A DNA stretch of 64,000 nucleotides. Origin: Microbacterium sp. BH-3-3-3. GTDB taxonomy: Bacteria > Actinomycetota > Actinomycetes > Actinomycetales > Microbacteriaceae. The notes under the pieces are model-generated. The model worked only from the letters and a program-made list of their open reading frames with translations. It ran no database searches and was not told the DNA's origin. This document shows, in pieces, positions 17,235 to 25,932 of this stretch (position 1 is the first letter of the stretch; every line of letters starts with the position of its first letter). Made by a program: the position numbers and the translations under genes. The DNA is taken from positions 1,413,536 through 1,477,535 of the forward strand of contig NZ_VEFS01000001.1 of assembly GCF_007679045.1 (NCBI RefSeq). Reading direction: 5' to 3'.

Positions 17235-18344
17235 TCAGCGCCCGAACACCGTCGTGAGGATCCACCAGCCGACGACGGCGACGCCCACCACGACCGTCCA
17301 CACCGGGAACCCGCGCTTGAGTCGCCGACCCTGCGCGGCCACGCCCGCCGGGGGCGGGGTGAGCAACGGCACGCTCGGGGCGGGGGCTCCGGATGCCGCG
17401 GTGCCGGCGTTCCTGCTCGCGGCGACCTCTGCGGCGAGACGGTCGTCGCGCCACCGCGCCCACTGCGCGAACTTCTCGTCGATCGCGTCGATCGTCGTGA
17501 ACAGCCACTGCCAGGTGGCCGGATCGAGCGTCGACAGGTCGCGCTTGGCGTAGAGGAACAGCCAGTCGTCGATGATCTCGACATCCAGCGCTGCGGCGTT
17601 GTCGACGAAGCGCGCCATCACGTCGGGAGTGAAGAGGTACAGCGCGTCGCGCTCGTAGCCCTCGGGGCAGTACAGCGCGAAGTGCTGGTCGAAATCGCCC
17701 TCGAGGCTGAGCCGCTGGTCGCGCCCGAAGGTGACCGGCAGGTTCGAGCCGAACAGGCCGTTGTTGCCCACGGCATCCAGCACGATGTGGGGGAGCGGCG
17801 TCTCGAGCTTGAGCGCGACGTAGCCCCAGCGGTGCGTCTGCCTGCTCTTGCCCGACCCCGTCTCGTACGTGTAGTTCGCGACCTCGATGAAGCGCGGAGA
17901 CGTGCTCCGCAGCAGGTCGGAGTTCTTGCGATCGCCGCCGAGGCTGAAGATCATGCCCGGCAGCTGCGGCTTCGCGAACCCCGGCTCCCACGTCATGCCG
18001 TTGGCCCGCGCGAAGCGGTCGAGGCGGAATCGGCGCACACCCGCGCCGCCGACGCCGCGGATCAGCCCCAGGACGATCACCACGATGACCGCGGCGAACA
18101 CGAGCAGGGGAGCGGCGGCCACCAGGCTCAGTGAGTTCCTGCCGACGACGGAAGAGATGACGCCCACGAACACCGGGCCGATGATGAAGAAAAAGACCAC
18201 GCCGACCACCGCGAAAACGATGATGCCGGCCACGTTGCTGCTGAGCTTGCCCTGCTGCCGCAGCTCTTTCGTGAACGCGCGTACCTGGGCGCGGTCGACG
18301 GGCTCGGTCAGCGGCGCGGTGTCGAGCCGGGTCTGTGCGTTCAT
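17235..18344 (-). CDS. Membrane protein of unknown function, paralogue of the upstream gene
   Basis: I do not recognise a named family. The 369-residue protein has two N-terminal hydrophobic segments (VAGIIVFAVVGVVFFFIIGP and, after a short loop, LSLVAAAPLLVFAAVIVVIV), a cytosolic-looking domain of about 200 residues, an Ala/Pro linker and a C-terminal single membrane span (VWTVVVGVAVVGWWILTTVF) ending in FGR. The central domain contains YVALKLETPLPHIVLDA, NNGLFGSNLP, LSLEGDFDQHFALYCP and GYERDALYLFTPDVMARFVD, nearly identical in the neighbouring gene 61 bases upstream. Both are probably one transcript and may form a hetero-oligomer. Confidence 0.7.
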   Translation of the reverse strand: MNAQTRLDTAPLTEPVDRAQVRAFTKELRQQGKLSSNVAGIIVFAVVGVVFFFIIGPVFVGVISSVVGRNSLSLVAAAPLLVFAAVIVVIVLGLIRGVGGAGVRRFRLDRFARANGMTWEPGFAKPQLPGMIFSLGGDRKNSDLLRSTSPRFIEVANYTYETGSGKSRQTHRWGYVALKLETPLPHIVLDAVGNNGLFGSNLPVTFGRDQRLSLEGDFDQHFALYCPEGYERDALYLFTPDVMARFVDNAAALDVEIIDDWLFLYAKRDLSTLDPATWQWLFTTIDAIDEKFAQWARWRDDRLAAEVAASRNAGTAASGAPAPSVPLLTPPPAGVAAQGRRLKRGFPVWTVVVGVAVVGWWILTTVFGR

Positions 18345-18405
18345 GTCGTGCCCCCTCGTTCGACCGTAGCGGTGGTGTCCGACATCGTCGGGGCGGCGCC
18401 CGGGG

Positions 18406-19584
18406 TCATCGCGCGACCATCAGCAGCAGCAGCGGAGCCACGGCGAGCACCAGTCCGCCGAGCCCGAACACCCCCAGCACGATCGCCACGACGATCCAGG
18501 GGTTCGCGCGCCGCAGCCGTCGACCGGGCACGGCGACCCCCGCGGGCGGGCGGGCGAGCAGGGCGGCCTGCGCGGCGGCGACCGTCGGCGCACCCGCGGC
18601 CGGCGGGGCTCCACCGGGGCCGGCAGCGGCCGGAACCGACGCGGGAGGCAGGGCCACCGGCATCCGGTCGTCTCTCCATCGACCCCACTGGTCGAGCTTG
18701 TCGAGCAGCACCGAGATCACCGAGAACACCCAGGCCCAGCGCGCCGGGTCGATCGTCGACAGCTCGTCGCGGGAGTAGAGGAACAGCCAGTCGTCGACGA
18801 TCTCGGCGTCGAGCACCGACGCACTGTCGATGAAGCGCGCCATGACGTCGGGGGTGAAGAGGTAGAGGGCGTCGCGTTCGTAGCCGCGCGGGCAGTACAA
18901 CGTGAAGTGCTTGTCGAAGTCGCCCTCGAGGCTCAGGCGCTGGCCACGACCCCACGAGGCGGGCAGGTTCGAGCCGAACATGCCGTTGTTCGCCGTGGCA
19001 TCGAGCACGATGTGGGGGAGCGGCACGTCGAGTTTGATCGCGATGTAGCTCCAGCGCACGGTCGTCGTGTTCTTGCCGTCGCTCACCGTGTAGGCGTGGT
19101 TTCCGACCTCGACGAAGCGCGGGCGGCGCCCGCGGACGATGTCGGATGCCGTGCGGGAGCTGCCGATGCCGAAGATCACGCCCGGGAGCGGAGGGTTCTG
19201 CACGGCCGGCACGTACTCCATGCCCACGTCGCGCGCGAACCCCGCGAGGCGCCACCGGCGGTCCTCGACGATGCGCTGCCCGCGCAGGCCCACCAGCAGG
19301 GCGGCGATCAGTCCGCCGACGCCGATCAGAAGCGGCAGGGCGAAGAGCAGGCCCACCACGAGGGTCCCCTCGCGCAGCCACGTCGACAGCACGATGAGCA
19401 GCACCACCAGCGCGATGCCGATCCCGCCGAGGAAGACGAACGCGAACACCCAGCCGACGATCGTCGCGGTGGTGTTGCCGGGCAGACGGCCCTCGTCGCG
19501 CAGCCGTTTCGTGAACGCCTTCGCCGCCGCGCGGTCGGGCGCGACCTGCAGTGCTCGCGCGTCGAACGGTCGGATCCCTGCCAT
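18406..19584 (-). CDS. Membrane protein of unknown function, paralogue of the downstream gene
   Basis: This 392-residue protein repeats the plan of its downstream neighbour: two N-terminal membrane segments (IVGWVFAFVFLGGIGIALVV and LREGTLVVGLLFALPLLIGV), a conserved soluble domain with YIAIKLDVPLPHIVLDA, NNGMFGSNLP, LSLEGDFDKHFTLYCPRG and YERDALYLFTPDVMARFID, a Pro/Ala-rich linker, and a C-terminal span (IVVAIVLGVFGLGGLVLAVA). The two genes clearly arose by duplication; the membrane ends and linkers have diverged while the central domain is held. The mature function is unknown. It is divergent from the rpsF operon. Confidence 0.7.
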   Translation of the reverse strand: MAGIRPFDARALQVAPDRAAAKAFTKRLRDEGRLPGNTTATIVGWVFAFVFLGGIGIALVVLLIVLSTWLREGTLVVGLLFALPLLIGVGGLIAALLVGLRGQRIVEDRRWRLAGFARDVGMEYVPAVQNPPLPGVIFGIGSSRTASDIVRGRRPRFVEVGNHAYTVSDGKNTTTVRWSYIAIKLDVPLPHIVLDATANNGMFGSNLPASWGRGQRLSLEGDFDKHFTLYCPRGYERDALYLFTPDVMARFIDSASVLDAEIVDDWLFLYSRDELSTIDPARWAWVFSVISVLLDKLDQWGRWRDDRMPVALPPASVPAAAGPGGAPPAAGAPTVAAAQAALLARPPAGVAVPGRRLRRANPWIVVAIVLGVFGLGGLVLAVAPLLLLMVAR

Positions 19585-19655
19585 GCGGCCCCCCTCGCCG
19601 TCGGTGGAACGTCCACGCTACCGATGACCGATTCCCCGCTGCCAGCGGCATCCGT

Positions 19656-19774
19656 TAGACTACGAAGGTTGTCCGGCGACGCCCATGCGCGTGTGAGCCC
19701 GTGATGACGTGCAACACACCCTCCTGCTGCCGGGAAATGCCCGTCAGCCGTTCTAGTCCGAAGGAGGTGGGTTA
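19656..19774 (+). promoter_or_regulatory. rpsF operon promoter and ~107-nt leader
   Basis: A -10-like TAGACT (19656-19661) lies about 114 bases before the rpsF start, predicting a leader of roughly 107 bases. The leader contains a GC-rich foldable stretch with a CTGCCGGG segment. In many bacteria the S6:S18 complex binds a CCG-containing hairpin in this leader to repress the operon; whether this one folds that way cannot be decided by eye. A GGAGGTGGG site precedes the GTG start. Confidence 0.35.
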
Positions 19775-20167
19775 GTGACGCACCAGTACGAACTCATGGT
19801 CATCTTCGATCCCGAGGTCGACGAGCGCCAGGTCGCTCCGAAGCTCGACGGATTCCTCAAGGTCATCACGGCCGATGGAGGAACCATCGACAAGATCGAC
19901 ATCTGGGGCCGCCGTCGTCTCGCCTACGAGATCCGCAAGAAGAACGAGGGCATCTACGCCGTCGTCAACTTCGTCGCGACCAGCGAGGCCACGAACGAGC
20001 TCGACCGTCAGCTGAAGCTGAACGAGCAGATCATGCGCACCAAGGTCCTGCGCGCCGAAGAAGCGATCGCTCAGGTCGCCGCCGAGGCCAAGCGCTCCGA
20101 GGAGAAGGCCGCCCGCAAGGCCGCCGCTCCCCGCAAGGTCGAGTCCGCCGAGAAGGCTGCGAAGTAA
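19775..20167 (+). CDS. rpsF: 30S ribosomal protein S6
   Basis: The 130-residue protein is S6, a small-subunit protein that binds 16S rRNA together with S18. The N-terminus [17 protein letters not shown] and the core [20 protein letters not shown] are diagnostic. A lysine/alanine-rich C-terminal tail of about 30 residues extends beyond the S6 fold, common in actinobacteria. It starts at GTG 19775 with a strong GGAGGTGGG site. It heads the conserved rpsF-ssb-rpsR-rplI operon. Confidence 0.97.
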   Translation: MTHQYELMVIFDPEVDERQVAPKLDGFLKVITADGGTIDKIDIWGRRRLAYEIRKKNEGIYAVVNFVATSEATNELDRQLKLNEQIMRTKVLRAEEAIAQVAAEAKRSEEKAARKAAAPRKVESAEKAAK

Positions 20168-20172
20168 CGACG

Positions 20173-20688
20173 ATGGCCGGCGAAACCGTCATCACCGTCG
20201 TGGGTAACCTCACGGCCGACCCCGAGCTGCGGTACACGCAGAACGGGCTCCCGGTCGCGAACTTCACCATCGCGTCGACCCCCCGCACGTTCGACCGTCA
20301 GGCGAACGAGTGGAAGGACGGCGAGGCGCTCTTCCTGCGTGCCTCGGTGTGGCGCGAATTCGCCGAGCACGTCGCCGGTTCGCTGACGAAGGGCAGCCGT
20401 GTCATCGCGACCGGTCGCCTCAAGCAGCGTTCGTACCAGGACCGCGAGGGAAACAACCGCACCTCCATCGAACTCGAAGTCGATGAGATCGGTCCCTCGC
20501 TCCGCTACGCGACCGCCCAGGTCACCCGTGCCGCCGGTGGCGGCGGCGGTGGCGGTCAGCGCCCGCAGGTGCAGCAGTCGAACGACGAGCCGTGGTCGAC
20601 GCCCGGTTCGAACAACGGCGGCGGCAACAACAGCGGCGCAGACGCGTGGAGCACTCCTGGTTCCTACGGAGACGACACCCCGTTCTGA
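20173..20688 (+). CDS. ssb: Single-stranded DNA-binding protein
   Basis: The 171-residue protein has the OB-fold of bacterial SSB ([20 protein letters not shown], then [20 protein letters not shown] and [20 protein letters not shown]), a Gly/Asn/Gln-rich flexible linker from about residue 115, and the acidic C-terminal tip DDTPF that recruits partner proteins in replication and repair. It starts five bases after the rpsF stop and is followed by rpsR after a 101-base gap containing a nested hairpin. This is the housekeeping SSB. Confidence 0.97.
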   Translation: MAGETVITVVGNLTADPELRYTQNGLPVANFTIASTPRTFDRQANEWKDGEALFLRASVWREFAEHVAGSLTKGSRVIATGRLKQRSYQDREGNNRTSIELEVDEIGPSLRYATAQVTRAAGGGGGGGQRPQVQQSNDEPWSTPGSNNGGGNNSGADAWSTPGSYGDDTPF

Positions 20689-20727
20689 ACTTCGCCCCGC
20701 TCTCGAGCGAGACGACCCCTGAAATTC

Positions 20728-20768
20728 CGGATGCCATGGCCCGGTCCGCGTGACCGGCTCGGCATCCG
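20728..20768 (+). promoter_or_regulatory. Nested hairpin in the ssb-rpsR gap
   Basis: CGGATGCC (20728-20735) pairs with GGCATCCG (20761-20768), and inside that loop CCGGTC (20741-20746) pairs with GACCGG (20752-20757). The element ends 21 bases before the rpsR start. It could be a processing site, an attenuator between ssb and rpsR, or a protein-binding leader; nothing in the sequence decides between these. Confidence 0.45.
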
Positions 20769-20789
20769 AACCACACGAAAGAAGGAAGC

Positions 20790-21044
20790 ATGGCTGGAAA
20801 GGCCACTGGCGACCGCCGCAAGCCGCGGAAGGGCGCCAAGAACGCAGCCCCCGCGAAGGCGATCCGCGTCGGCGTCATCGACTACAAGGACGTCCCCACC
20901 CTCCGCAAGTTCATCTCGGAGCGCGGCAAGATCCGCGCCCGTCGTATCACCGGTGTCTCCGTGCAGGAGCAGCGTCTGATCGCCCGCGCCATCAAGAACG
21001 CGCGCGAGATGGCTCTTCTGCCCTACGCCGGCGCCGGCCGCTAA
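20790..21044 (+). CDS. rpsR: 30S ribosomal protein S18
   Basis: The 84-residue protein is S18, the obligate partner of S6 on the platform of the small subunit. The segments [19 protein letters not shown] and [20 protein letters not shown] are family signatures, and the N-terminus is very basic. No CxxC zinc-ribbon cysteines are visible, so this is the zinc-independent form. It starts at ATG 20790 after GAAGGAAG and is followed by rplI after ten bases. Confidence 0.97.
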   Translation: MAGKATGDRRKPRKGAKNAAPAKAIRVGVIDYKDVPTLRKFISERGKIRARRITGVSVQEQRLIARAIKNAREMALLPYAGAGR

Positions 21045-21054
21045 GGAGCACCCG

Positions 21055-21507
21055 ATGGCAAAGCTGATTCTCACGAATGAGGTCACCGGGCTCGGTAGCG
21101 CCGGTGATGTTGTCGAGGTCAAGAACGGGTACGCCCGTAACTACCTCATCCCGCAGGGCTTCGCCGTGTCGTGGAGCCGTGGTGGCGAGAAGCAGGTCGC
21201 GTCGATCCGCGCCGCTCGCGAAACCCGCGCGATCCACGACCACGAAGAGGCCGTGTCGCTGAAGAACACGCTCGAGTCGAACACCGTCAAGCTGGCCGTC
21301 AAGGCCGGCAACGAGGGTCGCCTCTTCGGTTCGGTCAAGCCCGCCGATGTCGCCGACGCCGTCAAGGCCGCCGGTCTGGGCGAGCTCGACAAGCGCAAGA
21401 TCCAGATCACCTCTTCGATCAAGTCGGTCGGCGAGCACGAGGCGACCGTTCGCCTGCGTGACGACGTCACCGCCGTGATCACCCTCCAGGTGGTCGCCGC
21501 GAAGTAA
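21055..21507 (+). CDS. rplI: 50S ribosomal protein L9
   Basis: The 150-residue protein is L9: an N-terminal rRNA-binding domain ([20 protein letters not shown], then [20 protein letters not shown]), a long connecting helix, and a C-terminal domain containing [20 protein letters not shown]. It is the last gene of the operon; a strong hairpin begins 18 bases after its stop. Confidence 0.97.
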   Translation: MAKLILTNEVTGLGSAGDVVEVKNGYARNYLIPQGFAVSWSRGGEKQVASIRAARETRAIHDHEEAVSLKNTLESNTVKLAVKAGNEGRLFGSVKPADVADAVKAAGLGELDKRKIQITSSIKSVGEHEATVRLRDDVTAVITLQVVAAK

Positions 21508-21524
21508 TTCGCTGCACTCTCGAG

Positions 21525-21561
21525 AACGGCCCCGTTCCTGCTTCGGCAGGGCGGGGCCGTT
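21525..21561 (+). terminator. Terminator hairpin after rplI
   Basis: AACGGCCCCG (21525-21534) pairs with CGGGGCCGTT (21552-21561), and inside it CCTG pairs with CAGG. The hairpin begins 18 bases after the rplI stop and is the expected end of the ribosomal operon. Confidence 0.75.
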
Positions 21562-21580
21562 CCGCGTTCGCGGGGCGGGG

Positions 21581-21860
21581 GGTCCCTGAGCTTGTCGAAG
21601 GGCGGTCCCTGAGCTTGTCGAAGGGTCCGGGGTGGCTTCGACAGGCTCAGCCACCTTGTGTGGGCCCAACCGTCGCGAGGCGCGAGGTCCCTGAGCTTGT
21701 CGAAGGGCGGTCCCTGAGCTTGTCGAAGGGTCCGGGGCCCCGCGGGTCGGACCTGCCCGGTTTGGGGCGGGTTTTTGCGTTTGGGGCGTGAATTGTCCGC
21801 CCCGAACTACGGAATGCGCCCCAAACCGGGTCGGGGGTGGCTTCGACGGGCTCAGCCACC
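21581..21860. repeat. Cluster of CTGAGCTTGTCGAAGGG repeats and a 14-bp nested palindrome
   Basis: Four near-identical units GGTCCCTGAGCTTGTCGAAGGG occur at 21581-21602, 21604-21625, 21686-21707 and 21709-21730. Inverted relatives (GGTGGCTTCGACAGGCTCAG and GGCTTCGACGGGCTCAG) lie near 21631 and 21838. Direct and inverted copies can pair into hairpins. Between 21756 and 21830 there is in addition a perfect 14-base inverted repeat, CCCGGTTTGGGGCG (21756-21769) with CGCCCCAAACCGGG (21817-21830), enclosing a smaller hairpin GGGGCG (21783-21788) with CGCCCC (21798-21803). The repeat type is common between genes in this bacterial group. No gene is visible in the 425-base gap. Confidence 0.85.
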
Positions 21861-21920
21861 GGGCGTGGGCTCAGCCACCGGGCGCGCGGCGCACGACACA
21901 TGACCGACACACCGCCTGCC

Positions 21921-21932
21921 TAGGCTGGCGCC
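21921..21932 (+). promoter_or_regulatory. Leaderless-type -10 element upstream of the amidohydrolase gene
   Basis: TAGGCT (21921-21926) is followed by six bases and the GTG start at 21933, the same geometry as at 1761 and 55051. No ribosome-binding site is visible, which supports a leaderless transcript. Confidence 0.45.
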
Positions 21933-23267
21933 GTGCAAGAACGATCCGGGCGTGTGGTGGTGTTCTCGGCATCCGTCGTGCTGCCCATCACCGCCCCGCC
22001 GATCCGCGACGGCGCGATCGCGGTGGCCGCGGGGCGCATCCGTCACGTGGGCGACCGCGCCTGGGTGCTGCGCGAGCTGCACACCCGCGGACTCGCCTTC
22101 GACGAGGTGCACTGGCCGGGCGTGCTCACCCCCGGCCTCGTCAACGCGCACTCGCACCTGCAGTACACCGGCATGGCCGAGGTGGGGCAGGGGCGGTACG
22201 CGGGCTTCGAGGAGTGGGCGCACGCGTTCCAGCCGGTGTACGAGCGGGGTCTGGATTGGGGGGCGGATGCCGCGGCGGGAGCCCGCGCCATGATCGTTGC
22301 CGGAACGACCGCCGTCGCCGACATCGTCACCGACGTCGAGGCTGCGTCGGCGCTGCACGACGCGAGGCTGCACGGCATCACCTACTGGGAGGTGATGAGC
22401 TGGACGAACGAGGCGTGGGCCGAGCGCGGACGCGCGGAGGTCGAGGCGCGACTCGATGCGCTGCCCGCTCCTCCCGGGACCGGCCTGTCGCCGCACGCGC
22501 CGTACTCGCTCGACGTCGAGCCACTGCTCGAGATCCCCGACATCGTGCGCGAGCGGGGGAGTCGCCTTCACCTGCACCTGGGTGAAGCCGCCTTCGAGCG
22601 CGAGCACGGCGAGGCGGTGCCGTGGCAAGCGAAGCGTCCGGCGAGCTTCATGGCGCTGCGCGACGAGGGCATCGGCACGGGCGCGACGGAGTTCGTCGAC
22701 GAGCTCGGCGTGCTGGGTCCCGACTGCCACATCGCCCACGGCGTCTACATGACCGCGCGGGATCGGGCGACGCTGCGCTCGCGCGGCACGACGGTGGCAC
22801 TCTGCCCGCGGTCGAACGCCGTGATCGGGTTGGACGAACCGCCGATCGCCGCCTACCTCGTCGAGGGCAACGCGATCGCGGTGGGGACCGACTCCTTGGC
22901 ATCCAGCCCCTCGCTCGACCTGCTCGCCGACGTCGCCGAACTGCACCGCCTCGCGCGGGCGCAGGGGTACGCCAACCGCGACCTGTCGGCGTTGCTGCTG
23001 CGGGCGGCGACCCTCGGGGGAGCGCACGCGATGGGCCTCGACACGGGCCCCGCTCGCACCGGGTACCTCGCCGTGGGCGCCGTGGCCGACCTCGCCTTCT
23101 TCGACATCGCGGGCCCTTCGAGCGCTCCGGGGGCGATGTCGGAGGTCGATGACACCATCGAGCACCTGGTCGTCGGCGGAGCCGGACGCGCCGCGGCGAC
23201 CTTCATCGACGGCGAGATGCGTTGGGCATCCGCCGCTTTCACCGACCAGACCGGAGTGTGCGCATGA
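21933..23267 (+). CDS. Amidohydrolase-superfamily metal-dependent deaminase/hydrolase
   Basis: The 444-residue protein is an amidohydrolase of the cytosine/guanine-deaminase-like branch. Metal and catalytic motifs appear in order: HSH in LVNAHSHLQYTGMAE, LSPHAPYSLD, HLHLGEAAFE (metal His and proton-transferring Glu), and GTDSLASSPSLDLL with the catalytic Asp. Such enzymes deaminate aminated bases or nucleoside derivatives; aminofutalosine or S-adenosylhomocysteine deaminase-type activities are possible but not proven. The GTG start is chosen on the leaderless promoter geometry. Its stop overlaps the ATG of a cupin gene, so the two are co-translated. Confidence 0.78.
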   Translation: MQERSGRVVVFSASVVLPITAPPIRDGAIAVAAGRIRHVGDRAWVLRELHTRGLAFDEVHWPGVLTPGLVNAHSHLQYTGMAEVGQGRYAGFEEWAHAFQPVYERGLDWGADAAAGARAMIVAGTTAVADIVTDVEAASALHDARLHGITYWEVMSWTNEAWAERGRAEVEARLDALPAPPGTGLSPHAPYSLDVEPLLEIPDIVRERGSRLHLHLGEAAFEREHGEAVPWQAKRPASFMALRDEGIGTGATEFVDELGVLGPDCHIAHGVYMTARDRATLRSRGTTVALCPRSNAVIGLDEPPIAAYLVEGNAIAVGTDSLASSPSLDLLADVAELHRLARAQGYANRDLSALLLRAATLGGAHAMGLDTGPARTGYLAVGAVADLAFFDIAGPSSAPGAMSEVDDTIEHLVVGGAGRAAATFIDGEMRWASAAFTDQTGVCA

Positions 23268-23695
23268 CCGACGACCGCCCCGCCACCGCTCGCCTGCTCG
23301 ATCTCGAGGCGCATCCCGAGGGCGGGTGGTTCCGCCGCATGTGGACGGGAACCTATGCCGTCGACACGCCCGCGGGGGCGCGGCCGGCGGCGACGTGCAT
23401 CCACTACCTGCTGGCTCCCGACGAGCGCAGCGCGTGGCACGTCGTCACCAGCGATGAGGTGTGGCTGTGGCATGGTCCGGGCTCCCTCGAGCTGTCGCTG
23501 GGCGGAGACGGTGAGACGCCGGGTGAGGCGCAGACCGTGACCCTGGGGCCCGATCTCGCCGCAGGCAACGTGCTGCAGCACACGGTCCCCGCCGGTGTGT
23601 GGCAGGCCGCGCGGCCGGCCGGTGACGCCGAGGTCGTGGTCAGCTGCCTGGTGTCGCCCGGCTTCAGTTTCGACGACTGGCGTCTCGCCGAGTAA
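23264..23695 (+). CDS. Cupin protein (DUF985/Cupin_5 type)
   Basis: The 143-residue protein is a single-domain beta-barrel cupin. DUF985-type landmarks are LLDLEAHPEGGWFRRMW, AATCIHYLLAPDERSAWHVV, SDEVWLWHGPGSLELSL and GVWQAARPAGDAEVVVSCLV near the C-terminus. Homologues are small uncharacterised, sometimes sugar-epimerase-like, proteins. It starts at ATG 23264, overlapping the amidohydrolase stop (ATGA), so it may act on the same pathway. Confidence 0.82.
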   Translation: MTDDRPATARLLDLEAHPEGGWFRRMWTGTYAVDTPAGARPAATCIHYLLAPDERSAWHVVTSDEVWLWHGPGSLELSLGGDGETPGEAQTVTLGPDLAAGNVLQHTVPAGVWQAARPAGDAEVVVSCLVSPGFSFDDWRLAE

Positions 23696-23766
23696 GCCCG
23701 CCCGGGCACGCCGCGACACCGGATGCCACCCCCAATGGTTGGCATCCGGTGCCCGTCGAACGTGAC

Positions 23767-25854
23767 TCAGACGGTTGCGCGGCGGCGGCGCAGCACGAGC
23801 AGCGCGCCCCCGAGCATCAGGGCCACGAGACCCGCGAGGCCGAGGCCCGCGGCCGAGGAGCCGTCGGATCCGGTCATGGCGAGCGACGAGCCCGCCTGAG
23901 CCGTGCCCATGGCGGCGAGGGGAGCCGACGCCGAGGAGGCGACGGAGCCGATCACCGTGGGAGTGCCGGGCGTTCCGGAGGTGCCGGGGGTTCCGGGCTG
24001 GCCGGGGGTGCTGGGCTGGCCAGGGGTGCTGGGCTGGCCGGGGGTGCCGGGCTGGCCGGGCGTTCCGGGCTGACCGGGCGTTCCGGGCTCGCCGGGGGTA
24101 CCCGGGGTTCCAGGCGTTCCGGGCTCACCAGGTGTTCCGGGCTCACCGGGCGTTCCCGGGATGCCGGGGGTTCCGGGCTCACCGGGCGTTCCGGGCGTTC
24201 CGGGCTCACCAGGTGTTCCGGGCTCACCGGGCGTTCCCGGGGTACCAGGCGTTCCGGGCTCACCCGGCGTTCCGGTGTTCGAGCCGTCCGTGTCGCTGTC
24301 GCCGATCACCGAGACGGCGTTTCCGCCGATGGTGACGGGCAGGTTGATCGGAATGAGCACCTGGTTGCCCCCGCCGATGCTGCCGGAACCGTCGGTGATC
24401 ACGTCACCGATGCCGCCGGTGGAGCCGCCGGTGGTGGTGGCGTCTTCGGAGTGGCTGTCGCCGATGCCCGAGACGGCGTTTCCGCCGACGGTGATGGGCA
24501 GTGCGATCGGGGCGAGAACCTGGTTGCCTCCGCCGATCGAGTCGGTGCCGTCGGTGACGATGTCGCCTGCGCCGGTGCCGGTGGTCGATCCGCCGGTGGT
24601 GTCGGCGTTCTCCGTGGTGCTGTCGCCCACACCCGAAACGGCGTTTCCGCCGACGGTGATCGGCAGGCCGATGGGAGCGAGAACCTGGTTGCCGCCGGCG
24701 GCGCTGTCGCTGCCGTCAGTTACGACGTCACCCGAGCCGGAGCCCGAGCCGGTCGATCCGCCGGTGGTACCGGCGCCCTCGGTCGTGCTGTCGCCGACAC
24801 CCGAGACGGCGTTTCCACCGACGACGACGGGCAGTTCGACGGGAGTGAGAACCTGGTTGCCGCCGCCGATCGAGTCGGTGCCGTCGGTGACGACGTCACC
24901 CGAGCCGGAGCCCGAGCCGGTCGATCCGCCGGTCACATCGGCATCCGAGGTGGTGCTGTCTCCGACACCCGAGACGGCGTTTCCGCCGATCGTGACGGGC
25001 AGCTCGATCGGGGCGAGAACCTGGTTGCCCCCGCCGATCGAGTCGGTGCCGTCGGTCGTCGTGTCACCGGTGCTCGCGCCGTCTGTCGCGCCGCCGCCGG
25101 TGGTGTTGGCGTCTTCGGAGTGGCTGTCGCCGACCACCGACACGGCGTTGCCGCCGATGGTGACGGGTGCCTCGACGGGCAGGCCGACCTGGTTGCCGCC
25201 GAGCACGCTGTCGGTGCCGTCCGTGGTGGTGTCCTCGGCGCTCGAGCCAGAGTCCGAGCCGCCCGACGTGGTGGCGTCTTCGCTGTGGCTGTCGCCCACG
25301 ACCGAGACGGCGTTTCCGCCGACCGTCACGGGCACCTCGACCGGCACGATGGCCTGGTTGCCGCCGCCGACGCTGTCACTGCCGTCGGTGGTGGTGTCGG
25401 CCACGGGGGCCGGGGCAGGCGCCGCCGGAGCCGGAGCCGGGGCGGCCGGAGCCGGCGCGGGGGCCGGTTCTGCGGGGGCCGAGGTGTCGGCATCCGAGGT
25501 GTCGCTGTCTCCGACGACCGACACGGCGTTGCCGCCGACGGTCACGGGGACGTTCACCGACACCAGGCCCTGGTTGCCGCCGAGCAGGCTGTCACCGCCG
25601 TCGGTGGTCGCCTCGGGGGCGGGGGCTGACTTCGGTGCCGAGGTGTCGGCGTTCTCGCTGTGGCTGTCGCCGATCACCGAGACGGCGTTGCCGCCGACCG
25701 TGACCGGTGCGTCCACCGAGATCGCCGCCTGGTCGCCCGAGAGCAGTCCGTCTGCTCCCGAGGTGTCCGCGGCATTGGCGATGCCGCATCCGGCGACGGC
25801 CAAGCCGCCTCCGACGAGCGCGCCCATGAGGACGCGCGAGTAGATCTTGCGCAT
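23767..25854 (-). CDS. Surface protein with nine chaplin-like repeats, collagen-like tract and LAMTG sortase signal
   Basis: The 695-residue protein is built for the cell surface. A signal peptide ends around IANAADTS. Nine repeats follow (about residues 35-520, period 50-65), each with a core such as [20 protein letters not shown] followed by an SG/SV, VGDS and a Ser/Thr/Asp/Gly spacer. This matches the streptomycete chaplin pattern GN-x4-PV-x2-PV-x-V-x-GN but lacks the paired cysteines. A tract of about 35 G-x-P triplets ([10 protein letters not shown] and variants) comes next. The C-terminus has LAMTG (658-662), a hydrophobic segment and RRRR, a class E sortase-type (LAXTG) signal. A lipobox-like VAGC also occurs in the signal sequence. 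It probably follows the secreted Pro/Val-rich gene in one transcript. Confidence 0.8.
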   Translation of the reverse strand: MRKIYSRVLMGALVGGGLAVAGCGIANAADTSGADGLLSGDQAAISVDAPVTVGGNAVSVIGDSHSENADTSAPKSAPAPEATTDGGDSLLGGNQGLVSVNVPVTVGGNAVSVVGDSDTSDADTSAPAEPAPAPAPAAPAPAPAAPAPAPVADTTTDGSDSVGGGNQAIVPVEVPVTVGGNAVSVVGDSHSEDATTSGGSDSGSSAEDTTTDGTDSVLGGNQVGLPVEAPVTIGGNAVSVVGDSHSEDANTTGGGATDGASTGDTTTDGTDSIGGGNQVLAPIELPVTIGGNAVSGVGDSTTSDADVTGGSTGSGSGSGDVVTDGTDSIGGGNQVLTPVELPVVVGGNAVSGVGDSTTEGAGTTGGSTGSGSGSGDVVTDGSDSAAGGNQVLAPIGLPITVGGNAVSGVGDSTTENADTTGGSTTGTGAGDIVTDGTDSIGGGNQVLAPIALPITVGGNAVSGIGDSHSEDATTTGGSTGGIGDVITDGSGSIGGGNQVLIPINLPVTIGGNAVSVIGDSDTDGSNTGTPGEPGTPGTPGTPGEPGTPGEPGTPGTPGEPGTPGIPGTPGEPGTPGEPGTPGTPGTPGEPGTPGQPGTPGQPGTPGQPSTPGQPSTPGQPGTPGTSGTPGTPTVIGSVASSASAPLAAMGTAQAGSSLAMTGSDGSSAAGLGLAGLVALMLGGALLVLRRRRATV

Positions 25855-25932
25855 GAGAGTTTCTCCTGTAGATGAGTGAGGGTGCGCGTGTGCGCGGGGT
25901 CGTCAGCCGTGTCGGACACGGCGAGACCGGCC

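Noticed and set aside
21581..21860. CRISPR-like array
   Set aside because: Units are paired and inverted, spacing is irregular (1 to 60 bases), and no cas gene is near.
24161..25843. 560-codon open frame opposite the chaplin-like gene
   Set aside because: It is a repeat-driven shadow: Pro/Ser-rich, no start context, and the opposite strand has signal peptide, repeats and sorting signal in frame.
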